From JBJXFK01 sp046155505 (GTDB lineage: Bacteria; Planctomycetota; Phycisphaerae; UBA1845; Fen-1342): 23,422 bases of DNA. A model generated the notes under the pieces. It worked only from the letters and a program-made list of their open reading frames with translations, was not told where the DNA came from and did not search any database. This document shows, in pieces, positions 10,233-17,515 of this stretch. Positions within the stretch are counted from its first letter, which is position 1. Every line of letters begins with the position of its first letter. The stretch covers positions 1 through 23,422 of the forward strand of contig JBJXFK010000218.1 of NCBI GenBank assembly GCA_046155505.1, written 5' to 3'. A program made the position numbers and the translations under genes.

Positions 10233-10340
10233 CCGAACCCGGAGCGCAAGCGACGGGGTAGCGTGCAAGGCGGAGTTGCTCGCGGTATCAACGCGTTCTT
10301 GCACGAGCACGTTACCCCGTCGCTCGCGCTCGGGGTTCGG
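10233..10340. repeat. Long inverted repeat with 34-bp arms between convergent genes
   Basis: The left arm, 10233-10266, and right arm, 10307-10340, are complementary over 34 bases with three exceptions, one of which is a G-U pair in plus-strand RNA. The arms contain CCGAACCC, GAGCGC, AGCGACGGGGTA and CGTGC. The 40-base spacer carries a further TGCAAG/CTTGCA pairing. A third, single copy of the right arm lies at 10398-10426. The structure sits between the stops of moxR (+) and the argE-like gene (-), so it could block read-through from both sides; there is no T run. This and the neighbouring repeats fill most of the 299-base gap. Confidence 0.8.
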
Positions 10341-10353
10341 ATACGTTCGGCTT

Positions 10354-10388
10354 CAACTCGCTACTTGCTACTCACCACTCTGCACTCG
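10354..10388. repeat. Degenerate heptanucleotide array
   Basis: Five successive 7-base units with the pattern NNACTNN: CAACTCG, CTACTTG, CTACTCA, CCACTCT, GCACTCG. The period and the ACT core resemble the array at 107-140, but the units are more diverged. It lies between two copies of the inverted-repeat arm (10307-10340 and 10398-10426). Confidence 0.55.
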
Positions 10389-10397
10389 CCCGCGGCT

Positions 10398-10426
10398 TAC
10401 CCCGCTCGCTCAAGCTCGGGGTTCGG
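10398..10426. repeat. Solo copy of the inverted-repeat arm
   Basis: Bases 10398-10426 (TACCCCG, CTCGCTCAAGCTCGGGGTTCGG) match the right arm of the 10233-10340 repeat with few changes and in the same orientation, ending in the same CGGGGTTCGG. It lies just downstream of the argE-like gene's stop. Confidence 0.65.
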
Positions 10427-10448
10427 CTGCACTCGAAGCTGCATGCGT

Positions 10449-11600
10449 CTATTCGATGCACATTTTCTGAATGACTCGTTCAACCACCTCTCGCCCGCGT
10501 TGCCATTCGGCGATCTCGATCGATTCATTCGCCTTGTGCGCAACAGAAATGCTCCCCGGCCCGAACACCACGCAACGCAGCCCGATCGCCTGTAGCGCGC
10601 TCGCGTCGGTCGCATACGAAACGCCGATCGACTCGCGCTGGCCGACAACGTCCATCAATACCTGATTGGGCGGCGCGCTCTCATCGCACAGCATCGGCGG
10701 ACTGTCGTTCACGACGGTAAGCTCGATGCGCCCACGCATCTCCGCAGGTAACCGTTCGAGCGCCCCGCGTACCCAGCCGACGCCGGTCTCGGTCGTGTGC
10801 CCCGGCATGAGCCGCATGCCGAAGTCAAGTTCGCACGTCTCGGCGACGACGTTGGTCGCAGTCCCGCCGCGGATTAGGCCGATGTTGAGCACCGGCGACG
10901 GCGCTTCGGGCATGTAGCGGCTTACGTCGGTGCGCAGCTCGCGAAACTCGATGCCGAGCCGTGCGATTTCGCAAGTCGCGGCGGCCATGATTTCGATCGC
11001 GTTCACGCCTAGATGCGGATACGCGCCGTGGGCGGGCTTGCCGGTCGCGCGCAGACGGATGCGCAAATGCCCCTTGTGCATGCGGACGATTTTCATCTCG
11101 GTCGGCTCGCCGACGAGGCAGTCCTGCGGCAGCGGCAATTCGCCCTTCCAGCCTCGCGCGAAGTGCTGCGCGCCGACTGTGCCGACCTCCTCGTCCGATG
11201 TCAGCAACACCGCGAGCGGGTGCCTGTGCGCCGGCTCATCCGCGCGCGCGAGCAGATTGATCGCGAGCGCGTCGAATCCTTTCATATCGGTCGTGCCGCG
11301 ACCATAGAGCCGTCCGCCGCGCTCGGTCAGCGTGAATGGGTCGCTCAGCCAATCCGGCTCGCCGACGGGCACCACATCCACATGGCCTGCCATGAGCAGG
11401 CCGGTGCCGGCATTGCCACTACCTTTGATGGCGAGCAGATTCGCCTTGGCCCCGTTCTCATAATCCTGCCGCCAGATGCGACAGCCGGCGCTGGCGAGAT
11501 AGTCGGCGCAGAAGTCGATAATCGGTCGCGCGGGTTTGTGGCTGACCGAGTCGAACGCGACGAGCCGAGCGAGCAACTGTTGATCCGTCAGTGTTGTCAT
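10449..11600 (-). CDS. argE: Acetylornithine deacetylase/M20-family amidohydrolase
   Basis: Cytoplasmic di-metal hydrolase of the M20 family, 383 residues. It most resembles ArgE, which removes acetate from N-acetyl-L-ornithine in arginine synthesis; succinyl-diaminopimelate desuccinylase or a related deacylase cannot be excluded. Metal and catalytic residues are visible: His73 and Asp75 in AGHVDVVP, Asp105 in YGRGTTDMKG, Glu137/Glu138 in TSDEEVG, Glu165 in VGEPT and His355 in ISVAHKANE. The dimerisation insert (GKPAHGAYPHLGVNAI) is present. The ATG at 11600 gives the standard N-terminus; the frame is open 26 codons further but without similarity. No other arginine genes are nearby. It is divergent from the flagellin gene, with 263 bases between the starts. 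Confidence 0.85.
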   Translation of the reverse strand: MTTLTDQQLLARLVAFDSVSHKPARPIIDFCADYLASAGCRIWRQDYENGAKANLLAIKGSGNAGTGLLMAGHVDVVPVGEPDWLSDPFTLTERGGRLYGRGTTDMKGFDALAINLLARADEPAHRHPLAVLLTSDEEVGTVGAQHFARGWKGELPLPQDCLVGEPTEMKIVRMHKGHLRIRLRATGKPAHGAYPHLGVNAIEIMAAATCEIARLGIEFRELRTDVSRYMPEAPSPVLNIGLIRGGTATNVVAETCELDFGMRLMPGHTTETGVGWVRGALERLPAEMRGRIELTVVNDSPPMLCDESAPPNQVLMDVVGQRESIGVSYATDASALQAIGLRCVVFGPGSISVAHKANESIEIAEWQRGREVVERVIQKMCIE

Positions 11601-11863
11601 TCGGGAAAGGTAGTGGCTGCGGGATTTTGTGAAAAGTGTGCCGCGCCGCCCGCTGCAACGGGTGTCCGAAAATTGCAAGCGAGGCAGCGCCGCGCGGTGC
11701 GATTTGCCGCCGCGCGTCTGATATCGCTTTGGGGCGGCATCCCCGCGCTGCGTGACTTTTCGCTTGTTACCGCGAATTGCGTTTGCATGTCGCGTGTGAC
11801 GTTTCGGATGTTTCTCTTCGTTCGGGGTCGAGTTCTGGAACCAAACAGTACGGGAGAACGTTC

Positions 11864-13261
11864 ATGGGTCTGACAATCACAAATTCGAACACAGCCTCGC
11901 TGCTCAACATCCTGAACCGCACATCCGCGGCGCAGTCCGACACGCTGGCGCGCTTGTCGACCGGCTCGCGCATCAACAAGGGCTCTGACAATCCGGCAGG
12001 CTTGATCGCCTCTCGCGCGATCCAGACGGAGCTGACCGCGACCGAAGCCGCGATCGCCAACAACCAGCGCACCGATTCGATCCTCTCGGTTGCGGACCGC
12101 GCCCTAAATGAAGTGTCGTCGCTGATCGGCGAAATCAAGAGCCTGGCCGTCGCGTCGGCCAACTCGGACGGTGTTTCGGCTGACGAACTTGCGGCCAATC
12201 AGGCCCAGATCGATGAAGCTCTGACGGCCATCGACCGCATCGTCGGCTCGACCGAATTCAACGGCAAGAAACTGCTCGACGGCTCGCTCGGCATCAACGT
12301 CTCGGGCGTCGACGGCACCAAGGTCAGCGATCTGAAGGTCTTCAGCCGCGATCCGAACGCCGCCACGTCGCTCACCGTCGCCGTCGGCACGGCCGCGACC
12401 AAGGCCAGCCACACGTTGGCGACGACGTCGGCCAGCAGCGCGACCTCGATCTCGTTGCAAGGCGAGGATGGAACGGTCGTCATCGAAATCGCTTCCGGCG
12501 AAAACCTCTCGTCGGTGCAGGAAAAGATCAACGCCGCCACCGCGCAAACCGGCGTCACCGCGTCGGCCAGCGGCGGGAACATCACGCTCACGAGCAGTGA
12601 CTACGGTTCAGAGGCCTTTGTTCGCGTCAGTGTGCTCTCCGGAGATTCGACCAACATTCTTGCAGGCAGTGATGATGGTTCCGACGCGGTGGTCACGGTC
12701 AACGGTCAGGCCGCCGCCGTCGATGGCCTGAACGTCAATTACACCGCCAACGGCGTCAGCGTCGCGTTCAACCTGACCGAAGGCTACAACAACGGCACGG
12801 TCAGCGGTGCAGAGTCGTTCAGCGTGAGCAATTCGGGTGGCGCAACTTTCCAGCTCGGCACCACCTCGAACACACGCTCGACCATCGGCGTCGACGGCGT
12901 GTTCAGCCAGCAGCTCGGCTCGTCGACCAACGGCTACCTCAGTTCGCTGAAGGGCGGCGGCACGAACAGCCTGCTGAGCAACCCGACGCAGGCGGCCAAG
13001 ATCGCCAGCGAAGCCGCGGACCAGTTGGCCAAGGTTCAAGGCCGAATCGGCGGGTTCCAGAAGTTCCAGGTCAAGACGGCTGCCAACCAGCAGGTCGCGA
13101 CCAAGGAATCGCTGACGAACGCCTTGAGCACGATCCGCGACGTGGACTACGCCACGGAGACGGCGGAGCTGAACAAGCAGAACGTGCTGCTCCAGTCGGC
13201 GATCTCGCTGCTGGGTCTGGCGAATCAGCAGAGTTCGAGCATCCTGTCGCTGCTGCGGTAA
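11864..13261 (+). CDS. fliC: Flagellin
   Basis: Secreted subunit of the flagellar filament; 465 residues. The N-terminal D0/D1 region (LNRTSAAQSDTLARLSTG, NPAGLIASRAIQTELTA, NQRTDSILSVADRALNEV) and the C-terminal D1/D0 region (ALSTIRDVDYATETAEL, VLLQSAISLLGLANQQ) are clearly conserved and form the coiled core. The variable middle, about residues 140-380, is rich in Ser, Thr, Ala and Gly and contains a Flagellin_IN-like repeat at about 194-262 (SISLQGEDGTVVIEI, then LSSVQEKINAA). No N-terminal signal peptide is expected, since the flagellar type III route exports it. The ATG at 11864 has a GGGAG site at 11852-11856. No other flagellar gene is in the window, and I found no convincing sigma-28 or sigma-54 promoter upstream. 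Confidence 0.95.
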   Translation: MGLTITNSNTASLLNILNRTSAAQSDTLARLSTGSRINKGSDNPAGLIASRAIQTELTATEAAIANNQRTDSILSVADRALNEVSSLIGEIKSLAVASANSDGVSADELAANQAQIDEALTAIDRIVGSTEFNGKKLLDGSLGINVSGVDGTKVSDLKVFSRDPNAATSLTVAVGTAATKASHTLATTSASSATSISLQGEDGTVVIEIASGENLSSVQEKINAATAQTGVTASASGGNITLTSSDYGSEAFVRVSVLSGDSTNILAGSDDGSDAVVTVNGQAAAVDGLNVNYTANGVSVAFNLTEGYNNGTVSGAESFSVSNSGGATFQLGTTSNTRSTIGVDGVFSQQLGSSTNGYLSSLKGGGTNSLLSNPTQAAKIASEAADQLAKVQGRIGGFQKFQVKTAANQQVATKESLTNALSTIRDVDYATETAELNKQNVLLQSAISLLGLANQQSSSILSLLR

Positions 13262-13308
13262 GCGTAGCAGACCGGGGGCCGGAACCGACCCCACAAACCT
13301 GACGTAAA

Positions 13309-13350
13309 CGGCGCGAGCCGGCGGGACGCAAGTCTTGTCGGCTCGCGCCG
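13309..13350 (+). terminator. Strong GNRA-capped hairpin at the flagellin mRNA 3' end
   Basis: A perfect 12-bp stem, CGGCGCGAGCCG (13309-13320) with its complement at 13339-13350, is extended by seven more pairs (13321-13327 with 13332-13338). It is closed by C-G around a GCAA tetraloop. Three of the inner pairs are G-U and would become A-C mismatches on the opposite strand, so the complete fold belongs to plus-strand RNA. It starts 48 bases after the flagellin stop. No T run follows (CGTCAATTCC), so it may protect the 3' end rather than terminate transcription by itself. Confidence 0.75.
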
Positions 13351-13432
13351 CGTCAATTCCGGCGTCACGCGGTGCGAACCAAAGGCGTCGCATACCATGT
13401 CGCGCAGGGTCAATTTTCTCAGGAGGGGCGCG

Positions 13433-14014
13433 ATGTCCGAAAAGCCGATTTCCGAAATTCCGCACGGCGCCGCAGCCGGTCCGATGAAGTGGCCGCGGCG
13501 AATTCTCTCGGGCATCTTTCTGCTCGTGCTGCTGCTGCTGACGGTGCCGTACGTGATCGGCATGTTTCTCGGCAACCGCTACGCGGGCAGCGCGACGGTC
13601 GAGTTTCCGCAGTCGCCGGCTGCGGTGTTCGCCGCGATCGGGTCCGATCATTCGCTCATCTCCGCCGGCAATGAGAAAATTGTCGAACGGCTCGCCGACG
13701 AAAACGGCCTGCCCGTGTTTCGCGTGAATATGGGCCAGTCGTTCGTGACCGAGCGCATCGTCGAGCGCACGCCGCCGACGCGCGTGGTGCGCGAGATGCG
13801 TGACTCGGTCGTGCCGATTACCGCGCGCTGGGAAGTCACCGTCGCGCCCGCGGGCACGGGCAGCAACGTGACCGTGGCCATCAGCGGCACGATCGAGGAC
13901 GGCTCGTGGCATGTGCCGTATTTTCGATTTGTAATGATCGCCCTCGGCGGCGCGAGCAGCGCTCCGCAGGCGATTTTGCAGCAGGTGCGCCGACAAATGG
14001 ACGCGGCGAAATAA
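13433..14014 (+). CDS. Membrane-anchored SRPBCC/START-like protein
   Basis: Protein of 193 residues with one membrane segment at about 25-46 (ILSGIFLLVLLLLTVPYVIG) and the rest probably outside the cytoplasm or facing the membrane. The soluble part (about 50-190) has the pattern of the SRPBCC hydrophobic-ligand fold: ATVEFPQSPAAVFAAI, then TERIVERTPPTRVVREM and a beta-strand-rich WEVTVAPAGTGSNVTV. No ligand or enzyme activity can be assigned. The start at 13433 is set by an AGGAGG at 13421-13426 with six-base spacing, in preference to an upstream ATG at 13397. It follows the flagellin hairpin and converges on the BON-domain gene with eight bases between the stops. Confidence 0.75.
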   Translation: MSEKPISEIPHGAAAGPMKWPRRILSGIFLLVLLLLTVPYVIGMFLGNRYAGSATVEFPQSPAAVFAAIGSDHSLISAGNEKIVERLADENGLPVFRVNMGQSFVTERIVERTPPTRVVREMRDSVVPITARWEVTVAPAGTGSNVTVAISGTIEDGSWHVPYFRFVMIALGGASSAPQAILQQVRRQMDAAK

Positions 14015-14022
14015 ATCGTCGC

Positions 14023-14394
14023 TCAGCCCGGCTGCGGCGACATCGCCAGCGGGCGCTCGCCGATTCGCACGTCGACCGATTTCACACCTGGCACGGCCTT
14101 GATGATTTCGGCGACTTCGTCAGCCTTCATTTCGACCGGTGCGAGGCCGTAGACAACAACCGCGCCGTCGTCATAGTGCGTGTGAATGAACCGCGTCGCA
14201 TCGACGCCGTAGCGGGCGGTCAGCCGCGCTTGCACGACCATTCCCGCGCCGGTGTCCTTGGCCAGATCGCCGACCTGACCGGCGGCGCTGCGCGCCTTCT
14301 CGCCGGCGGGGCGATCGGTTCGATCGGTGACGAAGTAGTAGCCGAACAGCCCGGCCCCGGCGAGCACGACGGTCACAATCGCCGATCGAAACAT
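14023..14394 (-). CDS. Small exported or membrane-anchored BON-like domain protein
   Basis: Protein of 123 residues. Residues 1-21 (SAIVTVVLAGAGLFGYYFVT) form a signal anchor. Residues about 53-115 fit a BON domain: a leading helix (QARLTARYGVDATRF), a strand pair (IHTHYDDGAVVVYGLAP), a helix (KADEVAEIIKAV) and the typical closing PGVKSVDVRI. BON domains bind membranes or are found in osmotically induced periplasmic proteins and secretins; the role here is unknown. The start is supported by GGAGGT (complement of 14400-14405) at good spacing. It is the last of three minus-strand genes (S41 peptidase, TPR-like protein, this gene), but 228 bases and two REP-like copies separate it from the TPR gene. 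Confidence 0.7.
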   Translation of the reverse strand: MFRSAIVTVVLAGAGLFGYYFVTDRTDRPAGEKARSAAGQVGDLAKDTGAGMVVQARLTARYGVDATRFIHTHYDDGAVVVYGLAPVEMKADEVAEIIKAVPGVKSVDVRIGERPLAMSPQPG

Positions 14395-14533
14395 GACGCG
14401 ACCTCCGAAAACGCGGGCACATTCGCCGCAATCTCTGACGGCGATGCCCGCCGCTTCATTCTATCGACTCTGTATTCGCTCTCGCGGCGAAATCTTCGCG
14501 AGATACGTCCGAAAAGTGCCAAGATTCGCGCTT

Positions 14534-14578
14534 GTGGAGCTGCCGCCCTCGGCGTGGAGCGCAGCCGCCCTCGGCTGC
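14534..14578. repeat. Tandem pair of REP-like variant A elements
   Basis: Two copies lie head to tail on the plus strand: GTGGAGCTGCCGCCCTCGG from 14534, truncated in its second arm, and GTGG followed by AGCGCAGCCGCCCTCGGCTGC from about 14554. They match copies at 1190-1407 and 17297-17484. They lie between the TPR-like gene and the BON gene, within the possible shared minus-strand transcript. A separate 6-bp stem (CTCGCG 14481-14486, CGCGAG 14497-14502) lies nearer the BON gene. Confidence 0.7.
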
Positions 14579-14622
14579 GGCGGAAGTCAGCAACGCATCG
14601 TTCACAACACCCGCCTCGTCCG

Positions 14623-17268
14623 CTACGGCTTCGCACTCGCCAACTGATACAACTCCTCCAGCCGCTTGCCCCAGCTCGAATTCGACAAGTCCGGCGACCA
14701 GATGCGCTCCTGCTCGATCGCCTTGATCACTTCGTCGCGTTTCCCCTCGCGCAGCGACAGCGCCAGAAAGTGATATCGCGCCTCCCAGAATCGTTCTGGC
14801 TGCGATTGTCGCAGGCCCGAATCGCGCAGCAATTTCGACCACGCCTCGCGTGTGCGGGCGAGCGCCGCATCGTCCGGCGCATCGCCCAGCTCTGCCGTCA
14901 GCGTCAGCGCGAACAGCCGCAATACGTCGCCGTTCCGTGCGTCTTTCGTCGCCAGCGGTTCAATCGCCGCCAATGCTTCCGCATTCTTCCCAGCAAGATA
15001 CCGCACGCGTGCCAGTGCGTAGCGCACACCGCCGCGGGCCGCGGTTCGTTGCTCGTCCGCCGCGACAATCGCGTCCAGTTGCTCAAACGTCGGCAGGGCC
15101 GCGATCGCGAGTTGCCGCGTCGCATCGTCGCGACCCTCCTGCTCCAAGCGATCGAGTTCATCCTGCATTCCGCTCGCGAGCGCCAAGAGAACCGACCCGC
15201 TCTTCTCGGCCGGCACCGATTTCAAGTACTGCTCAACAACCGTCGCCGCCTCGTCGAATCGTTTCGCGCCGCGCAGAGCCGCGATGCGCGTGGCCAGCAG
15301 CCGACCGGCGAGATCCTCGAACCGCTCGACCGGGCCGATCTCGTCCAGCAAACGCAGTGCGTCGGTGTAAGCGCTCAGATCCTCGCCGCACAGCAACTCG
15401 GCGGCGCTGAGCCGCGCGATTGCAATCCAGCGCTCGGCGGCCGAGCGATCGGTCTGCGTCTTGGTCTCTCGCAATCGCTCGGTCGCCTTGCGCGCGTAGG
15501 CGTTCAAGTCGGTGGCGACTTGCAGGATGCGTACTTTTCGCTGGGCAACGTCGCTGGTTTTCAGCAAATCGAGCGCCAGCCGTCCGCACATCGCGAGACG
15601 AAACTGCGCCTGCTCGTAGCGCGGCGAGTTCGGCGCAATCGCCGCGAATTGCCGGCTCGCGTCCTCATACTTGCCGGCCGACTCGAGCGCCAGCGGCAGC
15701 CACCACTGCGCCTCTTCCCGGCGCTCACTGCTCGGGAATCGTTCGAGCAGCCGCAACAGCGCATCGGCGAGACGGGCGTAGTCTTCCGGCTTGCGCGTTC
15801 CATCCGCAACGCGTGCCCACAGCTGCGCCGCGAGTTCGCACGCACGCTGCGCCTGCGGGTGCGATGCGAACTCGGTCAGCACGCGATCAAACGCCTCGGC
15901 GGCGCGGCGCGAGTCGTCTGCGGCGGCGCGGCACTCGCCCAGTTCGATGAGCAATTCGACCGTGCGATCGGCGTTTTGCCTTGGCCGCTTCAACGCCTCT
16001 TCGAGTCGCAGCACCGCTTGCGGGAACCGCTTTTGCTCACGCAGTTGCCTAGCCGCGATGAGCAGCTCCATCGGCGACAGCGTGCGCAAGTCCGCGTCAG
16101 GTTTGATCGTCGTCGCGAGAATCTGCTGCACGAGCGCGGGCCACGGCCCGCCGCGATCGGCAAGTTGAATCAGCCGCGTGACGCCCGCGTCGCGCTGCCG
16201 TGTCGCGCGGGCCTGCAACGTGTCGCTGGTCGGTTTTGTTGCGAGCAGCCGCTGCGACTCGATCAAATAGCTGTTCGCATCCCAGATCGCCGCGAGGTTG
16301 TAGAAATACCGTGCGGCTTGCTCGCTCGGGCCGAGCTTGCTGATATCAACATCGAGCAGCGGACGCAGCGCGAGCCGCGCGTCCTCGAATTTTCCCGCGG
16401 CGATATCGGTGCGCGCCCGTTCGACCGCCACCTGCACCGCGAGCGGCGTCACGCCCGCATCCTTGGCCGCAGCATCGAGCGCGCGGGCTGATTCCTCGAA
16501 TCGATCCGCGAGGCGCAGCGCGATGCCGAGGCCGAGTTGGCATCGCGCGACCGTCTCGCCGGTCTGGCTGGCGGTGATCGATTCGCGCAGCGCCGATTCG
16601 GCGGATTTCACGAACGTGCGGCGCTGCTCGACACTCTTGGTTTCCAGCAAGGCCAGATAGGTATACGTCCATCCGAGGTTGAATCGCGCGTCGAGCCGGG
16701 TTTGCGTGAGCAGGTCGAGCACGCCCGCGGCGAGCAACTTTTCTTCGATGCGCGGGCCGCCACGTTCGAGTTCGCGGGCCGGCGATTCGAGCAGCTTGAG
16801 CGCGTCTTCGTACTGCGTGCGGGCCTTGACGAGTTGCGCGGCGATTTTCGCCGCATCGCCGCGCCGGCCGAGCGTGATTTCGAATTCGTCGAGCTGCGGG
16901 GCGCACCACTTGGCAAGTACCATCCCGCCGAGCTCGACCCGCGCGGCGGCGACGCGAATCGAACGCGGGAGCGCGTCTTCAGACGACTTTTCGAGGGCGT
17001 CGATCCATCGTGCGTAGCGTTTCTCCGCGTCGGCGAACGCGGGGTCTTTCTGCTTGTCATCGCGCGCTCGCACCGCTTTGTTGGCGGCGGAAATGGCGAG
17101 CAGCCGCAGGTCGTTGGGCGCGGTGCTGCCTTTTAGGCGCGCCTCCAACGCTTCGACCATGCCATCGCCGACCATGCGTTCGATGTCGTCGGGCTTTTTG
17201 TCCTGCGCGAGCGATGCGCTCGAGAGCAGGAGCGAGAGAAGGGTGATGGCCATGCGGTGGTGGTTCAT
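14623..17268 (-). CDS. Large secreted TPR-like helical-repeat protein
   Basis: Predicted periplasmic protein of 881 residues. MNHHRMAITLLSLLLSSASLAQ is a clear signal peptide with cleavage expected after SLA. The mature part is almost wholly helical, rich in Ala, Leu, Arg and Glu, with recurring TPR-like units such as ARQLREQKRFPQAVLRLEEA, AADDSRRAAEAFDRVL and ALAAIEPLATKDARNGDVLR. No enzyme motif is seen, so a scaffold or binding role is likely. The ATG at 17268 is chosen for the signal peptide; the frame is open up to 17526, but that extension only translates REP-like repeats. It follows the S41 peptidase gene on the same strand at 247 bases. Confidence 0.85.
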   Translation of the reverse strand: MNHHRMAITLLSLLLSSASLAQDKKPDDIERMVGDGMVEALEARLKGSTAPNDLRLLAISAANKAVRARDDKQKDPAFADAEKRYARWIDALEKSSEDALPRSIRVAAARVELGGMVLAKWCAPQLDEFEITLGRRGDAAKIAAQLVKARTQYEDALKLLESPARELERGGPRIEEKLLAAGVLDLLTQTRLDARFNLGWTYTYLALLETKSVEQRRTFVKSAESALRESITASQTGETVARCQLGLGIALRLADRFEESARALDAAAKDAGVTPLAVQVAVERARTDIAAGKFEDARLALRPLLDVDISKLGPSEQAARYFYNLAAIWDANSYLIESQRLLATKPTSDTLQARATRQRDAGVTRLIQLADRGGPWPALVQQILATTIKPDADLRTLSPMELLIAARQLREQKRFPQAVLRLEEALKRPRQNADRTVELLIELGECRAAADDSRRAAEAFDRVLTEFASHPQAQRACELAAQLWARVADGTRKPEDYARLADALLRLLERFPSSERREEAQWWLPLALESAGKYEDASRQFAAIAPNSPRYEQAQFRLAMCGRLALDLLKTSDVAQRKVRILQVATDLNAYARKATERLRETKTQTDRSAAERWIAIARLSAAELLCGEDLSAYTDALRLLDEIGPVERFEDLAGRLLATRIAALRGAKRFDEAATVVEQYLKSVPAEKSGSVLLALASGMQDELDRLEQEGRDDATRQLAIAALPTFEQLDAIVAADEQRTAARGGVRYALARVRYLAGKNAEALAAIEPLATKDARNGDVLRLFALTLTAELGDAPDDAALARTREAWSKLLRDSGLRQSQPERFWEARYHFLALSLREGKRDEVIKAIEQERIWSPDLSNSSWGKRLEELYQLASAKP

Positions 17269-17296
17269 TTGGTTACCTATGAGTCGGGCGCGAAAA

Positions 17297-17512
17297 AAGC
17301 AGCCGCGGGCGGCAGTTCCACAAATTGGGTGCCATGCCGACGGCCGTTCGCGTCGGCATGCGTGCGAAGAGAAGCAGCCGAGGGCGGCAGCTCCACAAGG
17401 TCGAGGGTCGTGCTCACGTTGTTCCCTTGTTTCCTTGTTCCCTTGTTCCCGCAAAGAAGCAGCCGAGGGCGGCAGCTCCACAAGAAACCGCGCGGGGCCG
17501 CTGTTCTCCATG
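17297..17512. repeat. REP-like elements and an octamer array between the S41 and TPR-like genes
   Basis: Three variant A copies are inverted relative to those at 14534: 17297-17322 (diverged, ending GTTCCACA), 17371-17398 and 17456-17484 (both with AAGCAGCCGAGGGCGGCAGC then TCCACAAG). A degenerate variant B-like piece is at 17491-17512. Core starts at 17301, 17376 and 17461 are not all in one frame, as expected for non-coding DNA. Between the second and third copies, 17419-17450 is a tandem array of four octamers: TTGTTCCC, TTGTTTCC, TTGTTCCC, TTGTTCCC. Confidence 0.8.
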
Positions 17513-17515
17513 CCG

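Noticed and set aside
11601..11863. Sigma-28 or sigma-54 promoter before flagellin
   Set aside because: No match to TAAA-N15-GCCGATAA or TGGCAC-N5-TTGC that I would defend; the region holds no other recognisable element.
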